A stretch of DNA of 64,000 nucleotides from Clostridia bacterium. Lineage in GTDB: Bacteria > Bacillota > Clostridia > TANB77 > CAG-465. The stretch lies in contig JAOAHC010000040.1 in the NCBI GenBank assembly GCA_026415435.1, forward strand, positions 325,456-389,455. Reading direction: 5' to 3'. This document shows, one piece after another, positions 34,256 to 42,659 of the stretch. The notes below the pieces were generated by a model. The model worked only from the letters and a program-made list of their open reading frames with translations, searched no databases and was not told the DNA's origin. Every line of letters starts with the position of its first letter. Position 1 is the first letter of the stretch. Made by a program: the position numbers and the translations under genes.

Positions 34256-34861
34256 TTATTTTTTGTCAACCGAAATGCTTATTTTATCTGCACTTACTGC
34301 AAACTGATCCTGTAATATTTGTTGTATTTGAGCTACTTGTTCTGGTTTTAAATCTTCTTTGGATTTTACAACAACGGTTAAATTATCATTGTTGGTTGGT
34401 ATTATTACTATATCTTCTATTCCTCTTGACTTTATAACATTTTCAACCATGGTTATTAGATTTTTCTTAGATATTAGGTCATTTAATTTAGTTTGATATT
34501 CATTTATTTTTTCTTTAGTTGTATTAGAATTAGCTATCACCTCTCTATAGTTTTCACTAAGTTCTGAAAACATGTTATCTCTATCATATTTAAAAACGGC
34601 TATTGAATCTTCCACCTTACTAGTATCTACAGTTGAATTTACTTTAGTTTCATCTTGTAATGCATCAGTAGTTTTTTTATCATCTTTATCAGAATATATA
34701 CTTACATTATCATAAGTAAATCCGTCTTTATTGTTAACGTATATTGTTTGACCTAGATTCTTTTCTCTATCAGGATTATATTTATAGTTAATATATCCTG
34801 CTATAACTAGCATTAAAGTTATAGATAGTAAAGTTATCTGGCTTTTTTTTAATATTGTCAT
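34256..34861 (-). CDS. spoIIIAH: Stage III sporulation protein AH
   Basis: SpoIIIAH, in the mother-cell membrane, forms with forespore SpoIIQ a channel across the intermembrane space. The 201-residue protein has one N-terminal membrane helix (about 9-26, QITLLSITLMLVIAGYINYK) and a soluble domain. The C-terminal ring-building motif is visible as DIVIIPTNNDNLTVVVKSKE then LKPEQVAQIQQILQDQF. It is last in the spoIIIA operon, 15 bases after spoIIIAG. There is no clear terminator after its stop. Confidence 0.93.
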   Translation of the reverse strand: MTILKKSQITLLSITLMLVIAGYINYKYNPDREKNLGQTIYVNNKDGFTYDNVSIYSDKDDKKTTDALQDETKVNSTVDTSKVEDSIAVFKYDRDNMFSELSENYREVIANSNTTKEKINEYQTKLNDLISKKNLITMVENVIKSRGIEDIVIIPTNNDNLTVVVKSKEDLKPEQVAQIQQILQDQFAVSADKISISVDKK

Positions 34862-34876
34862 AATACGCCTCCTGTT

Positions 34877-35446
34877 TTAATCTTTATCAAATATTTGAAC
34901 TTTGTATACTGGAACATTTGTAATAGCCGAAATTGCAGTGGCAACTTTTGATTTTATATCCACTGTTTTAGCTCCTTTTGCCACAATTATAACGCCCTCA
35001 ACTTTTGGCATTTCAACACTCTCTATTATTGCTGTTTTGGAACTATTTTGCTCATTATATGCGACTGTTTTTTCTGAAGTAGTTTCTCCATTTTTTTGCG
35101 ACTCTTTAGTGTTAAATACTGGTGTTTGTTTACTATCTTTAGAATAGGTTATCATAACAGAAACATCGCTTATTCCAGATATTTGAGAAAGTATATTACC
35201 TAATTTTTTTTCCATTTCATCTTTTGGATCTCCACTACTATTTATATTCTGATTACCGCTTGTTTTATTACTATCACTACTACCTAATAGATTGGTATTA
35301 GTATTGTTTGGCTTATTTGTATTTGAAAATATATATCCAATTGCAACTAAAAGTATTACTAATAGTATTAAAATAAATATTAAGTTTTCTACTTTCTTGT
35401 CCTTACTTTTTGCTATATTCTTAAGCGTATCTAAATAATTTCCCAT
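34877..35446 (-). CDS. spoIIIAG: Stage III sporulation protein AG
   Basis: SpoIIIAG forms a large oligomeric ring of the SpoIIIA-SpoIIQ feeding channel. The ATG at 35446 is preferred over an upstream TTG; it lies just after the spoIIIAF stop, giving coupled translation. The 189-residue protein has one membrane helix (about 24-40), a Ser/Asn-rich linker (about 43-75), then the ring-building domain with MEKKLGNILSQISGISDVSV and MPKVEGVIIVAKGAKTVDIK and the end ITNVPVYKVQIFDKD, all typical for the family. Confidence 0.95.
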   Translation of the reverse strand: MGNYLDTLKNIAKSKDKKVENLIFILILLVILLVAIGYIFSNTNKPNNTNTNLLGSSDSNKTSGNQNINSSGDPKDEMEKKLGNILSQISGISDVSVMITYSKDSKQTPVFNTKESQKNGETTSEKTVAYNEQNSSKTAIIESVEMPKVEGVIIVAKGAKTVDIKSKVATAISAITNVPVYKVQIFDKD

Positions 35447-35450
35447 ATAA

Positions 35451-35972
35451 CTATACCCCACTTTCAATAACGGTTATCTTGGAATAGTCGATTGAATATT
35501 CTTTATTCATATAATCAACTATTTTATTTACAGAACTTGCAGTAGTTGTATTTTGATCTGATTTTTTTATACTAACTATTACTCCCTTTATTGTATAATC
35601 ATCATTTAAAGCTACTTCTGCCTTTTCAACATTTATACCTTGATTTTCTAATTTATTCTTCATATCAACTTGTATGTTTTTTATAAATTCCTGTTTTATA
35701 AGTGAAGAACCTAAATTATTATTTTCTATTGAATCTTGATCTGTATCACTACTTTTTGAAATAGTATATATTATTTCATCTATACCTGACTCAATGTTAG
35801 AATTTTTATATACATTTATTAATGGTGATATTATTGTAATAATTGTTACTATCCCTACTAATGAATATATATACTTTTTTATTTTGGAGTTAGGTAACAC
35901 TAATTCTAAAAAAGTAATAAATATGCCCAAACATAAGAGCGAGCTTATCCAATTTCTAAAAATATCAAGCAT
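35451..35972 (-). CDS. spoIIIAF: Stage III sporulation protein AF
   Basis: SpoIIIAF is a mother-cell membrane component of the SpoIIIA complex. The 173 residues have two N-terminal membrane helices (about 10-28 and 35-52, with ELVLPNSKIKKYIYSLVGIV between, the family signature) and a soluble alpha/beta domain. The C-terminal part YTIKGVIVSIKKSDQ resembles the ring-building fold of SpoIIIAG/AH. It lies 17 bases after spoIIIAE and its stop abuts spoIIIAG. Confidence 0.93.
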   Translation of the reverse strand: MLDIFRNWISSLLCLGIFITFLELVLPNSKIKKYIYSLVGIVTIITIISPLINVYKNSNIESGIDEIIYTISKSSDTDQDSIENNNLGSSLIKQEFIKNIQVDMKNKLENQGINVEKAEVALNDDYTIKGVIVSIKKSDQNTTTASSVNKIVDYMNKEYSIDYSKITVIESGV

Positions 35973-35989
35973 TTTAGTACCTCTCTTTA

Positions 35990-37195
35990 TTATTTAACTA
36001 TGCTACTTGCTAAATTTAATATTATTCCCGTGGAAATAACAAATAGTATGGCCACGCCAATGAGTATTCCAAGTAATGTTTTATATACTCCAGCAAACAT
36101 ATCTATTGTTTTTATAATTCTTCCGTCTGTACATATTGGTTCCGAAATTGCCGCTAAAATCATATATGTAACCATTATAGCAAATATCTTAATTACAGGT
36201 ATTAAAGTTACAAGAATAATTGCAAATATACCAACTGTTCCTCCTACTTTACCAACTATTTTAGTAGCTCCTACTACAGTTTCAAAACTATCTGAAAAGA
36301 ACTTTCCAACTACAGGTACAAAATTAGATACAGCAGCTTGCGTAGCTTTTACAGCAAGTGTGTCAACTGATGAAGTAATATTTGTCTCCAAAGCAAGAAT
36401 TCCTAGGAACCCTGCTAAAACTGCACCTATTATCCATATAGCAAATTTAGAAAACATAGTAGATACTTTTCCTAAATTAATCTTATCACTTAAACTATTA
36501 ATGATATTGAATGCAACTGATATACTCAAAAGTGGTATTACTATGTAATTTATAATAAATCCTATAAGACTTGCTAAAAAAAGTAGCATTGGTTGAATAA
36601 TACCAGTAGAAGTTATAGCTCCTGTCGCTATTAAAACCGTCATTAAAAATGGAGATATTACTTGCATTAAAATAGTTATAACGCTAACCGTTCCTTTAAA
36701 AATCACTAATGTTTCTATAAAAGTTTTTATTGTTATAGTTGAAATAAGTAAAAAGCAAGTAAAATATGCTATCTTAGATATACTGCTATCTTTGTCTAAT
36801 TCTAGTGAACTCAGTACACTCATTAAAATTATAATTATATATATGGTTATTGCAGATCTAAGTGCGAATAGTACTTCTTTAAATATCTTACCAAATATCT
36901 TTGAAAATATGTTACTGTAATCTATACCTTTTGAGCTGAGTAAGTCCTGAGCCAAAGTAGATACATCTAATATATCTTCTGAATCAGAAGAATTTACATA
37001 CTCATCTATACTTGAAATATATTTATCAAAACTCAGAGAATCAGATACTATATCTGTTGCTTGTACGCTACCTGCACTATAGAAAAATACCACTAAAATA
37101 TATATTATTAGTATAAGTCTCTTTAAAATATTTCTGTACCTTTTAAATTTAATATTATTTGAAATAATGTTTAGTAATAAAATCATAATATTCAC
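35990..37195 (-). CDS. spoIIIAE: Stage III sporulation protein AE
   Basis: SpoIIIAE is the largest polytopic protein of the SpoIIIA complex. The 401-residue protein has an N-terminal signal-like helix, a soluble stretch (DKYISSIDEYVNSSDSEDIL), then about eight membrane helices. The repeats of SAITIYIIIILMSVLSSLEL and NFVPVVGKFFSDSFETVVGA are typical of the family. The first in-frame start is GTG at 37195, after AAAAGGA at suitable spacing; ATG at 37186 is an alternative. It lies 25 bases after spoIIIAD. Confidence 0.93.
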   Translation of the reverse strand: MNIMILLLNIISNNIKFKRYRNILKRLILIIYILVVFFYSAGSVQATDIVSDSLSFDKYISSIDEYVNSSDSEDILDVSTLAQDLLSSKGIDYSNIFSKIFGKIFKEVLFALRSAITIYIIIILMSVLSSLELDKDSSISKIAYFTCFLLISTITIKTFIETLVIFKGTVSVITILMQVISPFLMTVLIATGAITSTGIIQPMLLFLASLIGFIINYIVIPLLSISVAFNIINSLSDKINLGKVSTMFSKFAIWIIGAVLAGFLGILALETNITSSVDTLAVKATQAAVSNFVPVVGKFFSDSFETVVGATKIVGKVGGTVGIFAIILVTLIPVIKIFAIMVTYMILAAISEPICTDGRIIKTIDMFAGVYKTLLGILIGVAILFVISTGIILNLASSIVK

Positions 37196-37220
37196 ATTAT
37201 CCTTTTACCTTAGTATTTTA

Positions 37221-37604
37221 CTAGATTAAATTTGTTAGTATATTCATAAGTGCTCCAATTAATGGAATAGATAACGTTAAAATAATAACTTTACCTGCCA
37301 TTTCTAATTTTGTCCCTATTGCACTTTCTCCAGCATCAACACATATGTTCTTTCCAAATTCAACTATGTAGGCAATACCTGTTACTTTTAAAATTATTAA
37401 TAGAAACTGAGAATTAATTCCTGAGTTAGTTACTAGTTCATTTAGCATATCCATAACAGGTGAAATTTTAGTGATTGAAAAAAGTAAAATACTTACTCCT
37501 GCAACTATTGATAACATTAAAGCAATTTCTTTTCTTTGTTCTTTTATAACAAGTATAATGCTAACTGCAATTATAGCGAAAGCAACTATTTTAAATACAT
37601 CCAT
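37221..37604 (-). CDS. spoIIIAD: Stage III sporulation protein AD
   Basis: SpoIIIAD is a small membrane protein of the feeding-channel complex. The ATG at 37604 follows TAGGTG; an upstream GTG at 37613 would overlap the ribosome site. The 127-residue protein has four hydrophobic segments. Typical features are MDVFKIVAFAIIAVSIILVI at the start and GIAYIVEFGKNICVDAGESA (about 75-94), a family signature with the conserved Cys-Asp-Ala-Gly. It lies nine bases after spoIIIAC. Confidence 0.95.
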   Translation of the reverse strand: MDVFKIVAFAIIAVSIILVIKEQRKEIALMLSIVAGVSILLFSITKISPVMDMLNELVTNSGINSQFLLIILKVTGIAYIVEFGKNICVDAGESAIGTKLEMAGKVIILTLSIPLIGALMNILTNLI

Positions 37605-37613
37605 GTTTTTCAC

Positions 37614-37808
37614 CTATAGTTTAAAAACAGTTCGTACAGTTTCAAACAAATTACTAATTTCATTTATAACTAACATCAAAACAATTATAAGGCCAGTAAG
37701 CGTTGTCATCATTGCTTGATCTTCTCTTCCAGCTTTTGCTAGCACTTGATTAAGTACTGCCACAAGTATACCTATTCCAGCTATTTTAAATAGTAAATCT
37801 ATATTCAT
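37614..37808 (-). CDS. spoIIIAC: Stage III sporulation protein AC
   Basis: SpoIIIAC is the smallest member of the SpoIIIA complex, with two membrane helices. The 64 residues match the family length. The N-terminal half reads IDLLFKIAGIGILVAVLNQV, then LAKAGREDQAMMTTLTGLII with the conserved Gly-Arg/Lys-x-Asp-Gln-Ala loop, and ETVRTVFKL ends the protein. The ATG follows AGGAGG. Confidence 0.96.
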   Translation of the reverse strand: MNIDLLFKIAGIGILVAVLNQVLAKAGREDQAMMTTLTGLIIVLMLVINEISNLFETVRTVFKL

Positions 37809-37830
37809 ATGTACCTCCTAATATTTAACT

Positions 37831-38349
37831 TTAGATAAATATAACTACTAGCATTATTCCACATATTGCGCCAATAGTCCTATATAGTTTGGAATTTTTC
37901 AGTTTAATAGTATTTGCCTCTTTAATTTGGTTATCAAGTATATTTATTGAATTATTAATTATATTTAACTGTCCATCCACATCACTTCTGCCTAAATTTT
38001 TAAGAGTTGAAGTAATTACATTTTTATCGTAGTCACTTAGTCCATCAATACAAGCAATATTATTTACTATACTTTGATTAGCCATATGGTAGTTATCTGC
38101 AGATAGCATATCTACTACTATTTGACCAAGTGAATCTTTAAGTTGTGAATTTAATTTTTGTCTTGCAGATTCATAAGCATTTGGCAGTATTGAAAGCATA
38201 TATTTAATCTCATTTTCTACAAGTCCTAAAAATGTAACCATATCTCTTAAAATATATTCTCTATCAACTAATTTTTTTGATTTAATAATACCTATATATG
38301 TTGAAATACATATTATACATATTGAAACAACAATTTTAAAAATTAACAT
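37831..38349 (-). CDS. spoIIIAB: Stage III sporulation protein AB
   Basis: SpoIIIAB is a membrane protein with a cytoplasmic helical domain resembling GspF-type secretion proteins and may anchor the ATPase SpoIIIAA. The 172-residue protein has one N-terminal and one C-terminal membrane helix, with FLGLVENEIKYMLSILPNAY (about 43-62) and the end KLYRTIGAICGIMLVVIFI between them. These match the family. It follows spoIIIAA by two bases. Confidence 0.94.
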   Translation of the reverse strand: MLIFKIVVSICIICISTYIGIIKSKKLVDREYILRDMVTFLGLVENEIKYMLSILPNAYESARQKLNSQLKDSLGQIVVDMLSADNYHMANQSIVNNIACIDGLSDYDKNVITSTLKNLGRSDVDGQLNIINNSINILDNQIKEANTIKLKNSKLYRTIGAICGIMLVVIFI

Positions 38350-38351
38350 AC

Positions 38352-39263
38352 TTAAATTACCTCCATTTTATACTTACCTAATTTATGAATATTTTCTATT
38401 GTTCCAGGTCCATTTGCATTAGATAAAACTACTATATTTTCAAAATATCCTTGACTTATAAGGTCTTTTATACCTTCTTTTTTATAAATTTCATCTAAAT
38501 TTTTACCATGCATTGTAAATATTAATTTTACTCCACTTAATGCTGCATATTTTATAGCTTCTATATCATTTTTACTTCCTATCTCGTCTGTTGCAACTAT
38601 ATTTATTCCCATACTTCTAAGTAACATCTCAATACCAAGTGATTTTGGACAATTTGAAATAATATCTGTTCTTATACCTACATCTAAACCGCATTTACCC
38701 ATGTTTACTGCTGCTATTTCTCCTCTTTCATCTACAAGCCCAACATTTTTTCCGTAAAAACCTAAAAGTTCTACTCCATTACTAAGTTGCCTTATAGCGT
38801 CCCTTAACATAGTTGTCTTACCACATCCAGGAGGAGAAATTATAAGGGTACTAGAAAATTCCTTGTCGTTAATCATATGTGGCATGAGTTTATCTGAACA
38901 ACCAAGCATCTGTCTTGCCACCCTTATATTCATACTATTTATGTTTTTTATATTCTTAATCTTACCATCTTGTAAAACTACTTCACCACATATACCTACT
39001 CTATGTCCACCATTAATGGTTACAAAACCATTATTTATTTCATTTTGTATAGCATATATTGAATTTTGAGATATCTTTACAAGTATATCTAGTATATCAT
39101 TTAATGTAGCCACATGACTTAGCATAACCTCTATTTTTGATGTTATTGCGAGTGTTCTTCTTCCAACTCTGAGTCTTATTTCATTTATCCCATCTTTTGA
39201 TCCTATATTTAAAATCTCATTTTTTATACTTTGAGGGAGTACATTTAAAATATCTTTCAACAT
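38352..39263 (-). CDS. spoIIIAA: Stage III sporulation protein AA (ATPase)
   Basis: SpoIIIAA is the cytoplasmic secretion-type ATPase of the SpoIIIA-SpoIIQ complex. The 303-residue protein contains Walker A ISPPGCGKTTMLRDAIRQLS (about 138-157), the RGEIAAV box in GLVDERGEIAAV, Walker B GINIVATDEIG and a sensor region LIFTMHGKNLDEI. The N-terminal half (ISQNSIYAIQNEINNGFVTI) is typical of the family. The ATG follows AGGTGA. It is the first gene of the eight-gene operon. A sigma-E promoter is expected upstream; a possible -10 region (ATATATAAA) is too AT-rich to call. Confidence 0.96.
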   Translation of the reverse strand: MLKDILNVLPQSIKNEILNIGSKDGINEIRLRVGRRTLAITSKIEVMLSHVATLNDILDILVKISQNSIYAIQNEINNGFVTINGGHRVGICGEVVLQDGKIKNIKNINSMNIRVARQMLGCSDKLMPHMINDKEFSSTLIISPPGCGKTTMLRDAIRQLSNGVELLGFYGKNVGLVDERGEIAAVNMGKCGLDVGIRTDIISNCPKSLGIEMLLRSMGINIVATDEIGSKNDIEAIKYAALSGVKLIFTMHGKNLDEIYKKEGIKDLISQGYFENIVVLSNANGPGTIENIHKLGKYKMEVI

Positions 39264-39598
39264 TTAATCACCTCTAAATCAATTTTATATATTTTATACA
39301 TCAACTATCCCAAAAGTTTTGTAATATTTTGAAAAAACAGTATGAAATTTTTGACTAGTTTTAAGAAAAAATGGTATGTATTAAAATACGGAGTATCGTA
39401 AAAAAGAAATGATATGGTATATATAAGTAATACTATAATTTTCATAAAAAATAATATATATAAACATTAAACGTTTGGGATTTTATGTAAATTTTACATC
39501 TTTTTAATTAAATCTATTAACATTTCATCAAAAATATGGTATAATATATACGAGAAGTATTATAAAAAAATTTTAATTAAAATTGGAGGATTCTTAAG
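39264..39598. other. Divergent intergenic region between spoIIIAA and the 39599 gene
   Basis: 335 bases without a gene. The left part is AT-rich and should hold the spoIIIA promoter, which I cannot delimit. The right part carries the near-palindrome ATGTAAATTTTACAT (39485-39499) and the plus-strand promoter TTAACA-N17-TATAAT. No RNA gene is seen. Confidence 0.6.
39517..39545 (+). promoter_or_regulatory. Promoter of the 39599-40021 gene
   Basis: TTAACA (39517-39522) and TATAAT (39540-39545) are 17 bases apart. Upstream lies the near-palindrome ATGTAAATTTTACAT (39485-39499), whose TTTACAT half resembles the element upstream of the three paralogue promoters. Confidence 0.75.
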
Positions 39599-40021
39599 GT
39601 GAATGACAAAGAGTTTTTTGAAAAATTAGAAGAGACCGGTAAAAACTGTGCTGCTTTAGTGATAGCACAAGTGGTAATAAGTAAAAACCCTACAATATTT
39701 CCACATTTATGGAAAATGGGATATGATAACCTATTATTATATGTGAATATCCTTTCAATTTTTGACAACGCACTACGGACTTCTGAGATTAGTGCGTTAA
39801 CAGGATTTTATGTTAACGAGTTTACTAGTCAGTACGTCCATGAAAAATCAATTTTTGAACTCTTTTCGAGAATCAAGAATATAGAAGATGTAAAAAAATA
39901 TGGAGAATTATTAGAAATAGCGTGTAAAAACGCTAAGGCTGGTAATTTTGAAGATCTCAAAAAGATCAACGATGATTTTAAACCGATACAAACTAATGAG
40001 ATTCTCTCAAGCACTCTCTAA
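39599..40021 (+). CDS. Unknown small soluble protein
   Basis: The GTG at 39599 follows GGAGGA at nine bases. The 140-residue protein is helical, with VNDKEFFEKLEETGKNCAAL at the start, a hydrophobic middle (LWKMGYDNLLLYVNILSIFD) and a C-terminal acidic end. Reading the middle as ALRTSEISALTGFYVNEFTS gives a possible HTH-like pair of helices, but this is weak. No family is recognised. It is transcribed alone from its own promoter, divergently from spoIIIAA, and ends at a strong terminator. Confidence 0.75.
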   Translation: MNDKEFFEKLEETGKNCAALVIAQVVISKNPTIFPHLWKMGYDNLLLYVNILSIFDNALRTSEISALTGFYVNEFTSQYVHEKSIFELFSRIKNIEDVKKYGELLEIACKNAKAGNFEDLKKINDDFKPIQTNEILSSTL

Positions 40022-40060
40022 AAACAAAGAACACGCCGTAATTGGCGTGTTCTTTGTTTT
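40021..40060. terminator. Strong bidirectional terminator
   Basis: Two perfect 17-base arms (40021-40037 and 40044-40060) enclose a six-base loop. T-runs exist in both directions, serving the convergent genes on each side; the stem touches both stop codons. Confidence 0.92.
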
Positions 40061-41715
40061 TATTGTAGATTTTCTTTTATTACTTTCCATACATCGCTTG
40101 TTTCTAAGCCTTTTCTCCAAGCAGATACTCCAGCTAAGTTATATTTCTTCACTGTTTCTACCCTTTTTTTGATTGAATTTACATCTTCAATCCACAGTTT
40201 ATATGTTGTATCACCTTTTTCAACCTGCGCATAATTTTGTCCTGCATTTTCATCCCAAACTGGAGTTACTCCATATCTATTTATAAAAGTTATACAATCT
40301 TGCATTGAGTAAACTGTAGTAGTTGGTTTTGATGAACCAGTTTTTTCTGTCCACAATCTAGTATAAAAAGGTATACCTAGAATTATTTTTTTCGAATCAA
40401 TTTCAGAGTCATTTATTAAAGAAGATACATTTGATTCAACCCATGATACTTCTGATATAGAGCCACTTGTATTTGACCAATTACCTCTTTGATCATATCC
40501 CATAAGTACTACATAGTCAGTTGCTTCTCCTACTCTTGCTCTATCAATATATGCTACAAAATACATATCAACAGATACTGTTTTACCAAGCTTTCTAACA
40601 AGAGGAGCTAGTTCACGTATAAACTGAGTATATATGTCCTTATCTTCTGTTTTCATGCTTTCAAAGTCAATATTTATTCCGTCTAATTTATTATTTTCCA
40701 TTACTTTAAGTATATTTTTAATAAATTGCTCTCTATTATATTCACTATTTAACATTGCCGATGTATCTTCTGGAGAATAACTTACTGAGTCTATACCATT
40801 TGTTATAATTGGCCATACTTTATATCCGTTTTTCTTGGCTTGATTATAATATTCTTGACTATATTTAGAAGATATATCTCCATTTGAATTTTTAAGTTCA
40901 TACCATGTTGGTGAAACTACATTAACACCATCAATTTTATTTGTACCCATAGTATTTAAGTTGCTTCCATATTGCCAAAACATATTTATTTTCTCAACAT
41001 CTTGTCTACTATTATTTTGAGTATTTTGATCTTCTACGTATTTTGTTATATCAGCAGAATTTTTTGATATATATCCAACTTTTCCATCTTTTGTTTTTAT
41101 TTTTATCCATCTTACATGATTTAAGCTATCAGTATATGAAATCACCTCATCATTTTTATTTAGTGTTCCCAAAACATCTGATTTTGTATTGATATATGAA
41201 TATACCAATACCTTATTATATTTAACTTTTGCAAAATCATAATTTTTTTTATCAACTACTATAGTATTAGTATTATAATCATATTCTACATCTATTTTAT
41301 AGATATCTTTTACTTCGTTTATTGGCACATATGCCTGTCCTTCAACAAATTTAGCTTCATTTGATATATCTGAATATTCCATATTCCTAGATATCTTCTT
41401 ATCAGAAATCTTTAATTTTACAACATCAGAATATGTTGTAATTATAACTTTTGAAGCTATTTTATCATAGTAGATATTCTCATCAAGAATTTTTGATATA
41501 GTATCTTTACTTATATATATGCCACCATTTTCTACGAATGGTTTATTATTACCATAATCTATATTATCACCAAATCTAACTAGTGATATCTCTTTATTAT
41601 TTTCACTTATATTTTTATATATAACTTTTGTATCATATAAAACTAAACCAATTACTACACAAAGTAAGAAAAAGTATCTAATTCTATATATTTCTTTAAA
41701 AAACTCTTTTAGCAT
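40060..41715 (-). CDS. Membrane-anchored GH18-family glycoside hydrolase with SH3-type domain
   Basis: This 551-residue protein has one N-terminal membrane anchor (about 11-28, IRYFFLLCVVIGLVLYDTKV). Residues about 45-155 resemble the copper-amine-oxidase N-terminal-like wall domain (VPINEVKDIYKIDVEYDYNT). Residues about 165-225 form an SH3-type domain (SDVLGTLNKNDEVISYTDSL). The GH18 catalytic domain (about 240-550) has the active-site motif KLDGINIDFESM (about 340-351, DxxxDxE with catalytic Glu), MGYDQRGNWS and ILGIPFYTRLW. Family relatives such as YaaH/CwlL-type spore hydrolases cut N-acetylglucosamine linkages of peptidoglycan. A role in spore or wall metabolism is likely. Confidence 0.93.
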   Translation of the reverse strand: MLKEFFKEIYRIRYFFLLCVVIGLVLYDTKVIYKNISENNKEISLVRFGDNIDYGNNKPFVENGGIYISKDTISKILDENIYYDKIASKVIITTYSDVVKLKISDKKISRNMEYSDISNEAKFVEGQAYVPINEVKDIYKIDVEYDYNTNTIVVDKKNYDFAKVKYNKVLVYSYINTKSDVLGTLNKNDEVISYTDSLNHVRWIKIKTKDGKVGYISKNSADITKYVEDQNTQNNSRQDVEKINMFWQYGSNLNTMGTNKIDGVNVVSPTWYELKNSNGDISSKYSQEYYNQAKKNGYKVWPIITNGIDSVSYSPEDTSAMLNSEYNREQFIKNILKVMENNKLDGINIDFESMKTEDKDIYTQFIRELAPLVRKLGKTVSVDMYFVAYIDRARVGEATDYVVLMGYDQRGNWSNTSGSISEVSWVESNVSSLINDSEIDSKKIILGIPFYTRLWTEKTGSSKPTTTVYSMQDCITFINRYGVTPVWDENAGQNYAQVEKGDTTYKLWIEDVNSIKKRVETVKKYNLAGVSAWRKGLETSDVWKVIKENLQ

Positions 41716-42031
41716 AAATTAACCACCTTACATCTTAGATTATATAATATATTTTAGAAATTGTGAATAAATATTAATAAATTTAATAGTTTTTTATATT
41801 ATATATTTTTAATAATCGAATTTATATATAATTATACACAATATATCTAATTTAAACAATATATTTTAGCTATTTTATATAAACAATAATATTTATAATT
41901 ATATAGAGACATTTTTCTACATTTTTCTTCGTTTTGTTGACATAACTAAATTTTTGTGATAAAATATGGTAAATTATTTTTATTTATATAAATACAACTA
42001 TGTATATTATAAGAGGGAGAGTGTTCTAACT
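41716..42031. other. AT-rich divergent intergenic region
   Basis: 316 bases, close to 85-90 % A+T by eye, between the GH18 gene (-) and the 42032 gene (+). The only structured element I can support is the plus-strand promoter at 41937-41965. No small gene or RNA is visible. Confidence 0.6.
41937..41965 (+). promoter_or_regulatory. Near-consensus promoter of the 42032-42571 gene
   Basis: TTGACA (41937-41942) and TAAAAT (41960-41965) are 17 bases apart. The start near 41972 excludes the in-frame ATG at 41966 as the initiation codon. Confidence 0.8.
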
Positions 42032-42571
42032 ATGAACAGCCTATTAGAAAAAAGAAATGCAACTAGCAAAATACATACTATTACTCCTAATCGACCATTC
42101 CTAAAATGCTATTCTAGAGATAGTTTTAAAAAAATCTCTTTTAAGATTAGTGAAGTAAATATAGAATTTACTTTTATTGGGGAAGATATGATAAAATATG
42201 AAATTAAGTTTGATTACTTACCATATGATGAAGATGAAATCGTTTCATATTATTTCAGTTCTAGTAGTGGTAAATGGAGTAATTTTATAGTATTTTTCAA
42301 TGATTTGAAAATTAATGATATTAATGAACTCTTTGTAGGTTCAGATTTCATATTTTCAATAGAAAGATTTTCTGACTCCTCATCTTTATCGTCTTTATCC
42401 TCTTCATTATTATCATTTAAAGTAAATGTCGCAGCTGGTAACAAATCTGGGAATATTATAAAAAGCGATTCAACCCATGACATATTTTCTTCTTTAGATC
42501 AAATAAAATATGTCATGAATGGTAGATGTACACCAGAATCATCTGGTATCAGAACATATTCTATATTTTAA
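42032..42571 (+). CDS. Unknown protein with a serine-rich segment
   Basis: The start is the ATG at 42032, about 11 bases after AGGGAGA; the promoter position rules out the longer frame. The 179-residue product begins MNSLLEKRNATSKIHTITPN. A beta-rich stretch follows (KISFKISEVNIEFTFIGEDM), then a low-complexity Ser segment SDSSSLSSLSSSLLS (about 114-128) and a short C-terminal part with a single Cys. No signal peptide is present and no family is recognised. It is monocistronic with its own promoter and terminator. The Ser run and AT-rich surroundings suggest a lineage-specific gene. Confidence 0.7.
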   Translation: MNSLLEKRNATSKIHTITPNRPFLKCYSRDSFKKISFKISEVNIEFTFIGEDMIKYEIKFDYLPYDEDEIVSYYFSSSSGKWSNFIVFFNDLKINDINELFVGSDFIFSIERFSDSSSLSSLSSSLLSFKVNVAAGNKSGNIIKSDSTHDIFSSLDQIKYVMNGRCTPESSGIRTYSIF

Positions 42572-42583
42572 GGTTTTAAATTT

Positions 42584-42621
42584 AAAAATACTGATTTCGC
42601 AAATGCAATCTCAGTATTTTT
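42584..42621 (+). terminator. Terminator of the 42032-42571 gene
   Basis: AAAAATACTGA (42584-42594) pairs with TCAGTATTTTT (42611-42621), followed by more T. Confidence 0.85.
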
Positions 42622-42659
42622 TCTTATTATAGTAATTTAAATTTTAATATTTCTGTAAT

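Noticed and set aside
39264-39480. A sigma-E promoter for spoIIIA
   Set aside because: The region is so AT-rich that several weak matches exist; none stands out, so no site is claimed.
41716-41930. Small RNA or short gene in the AT-rich gap
   Set aside because: No stable hairpin with a T-run and no frame with a ribosome site could be seen.
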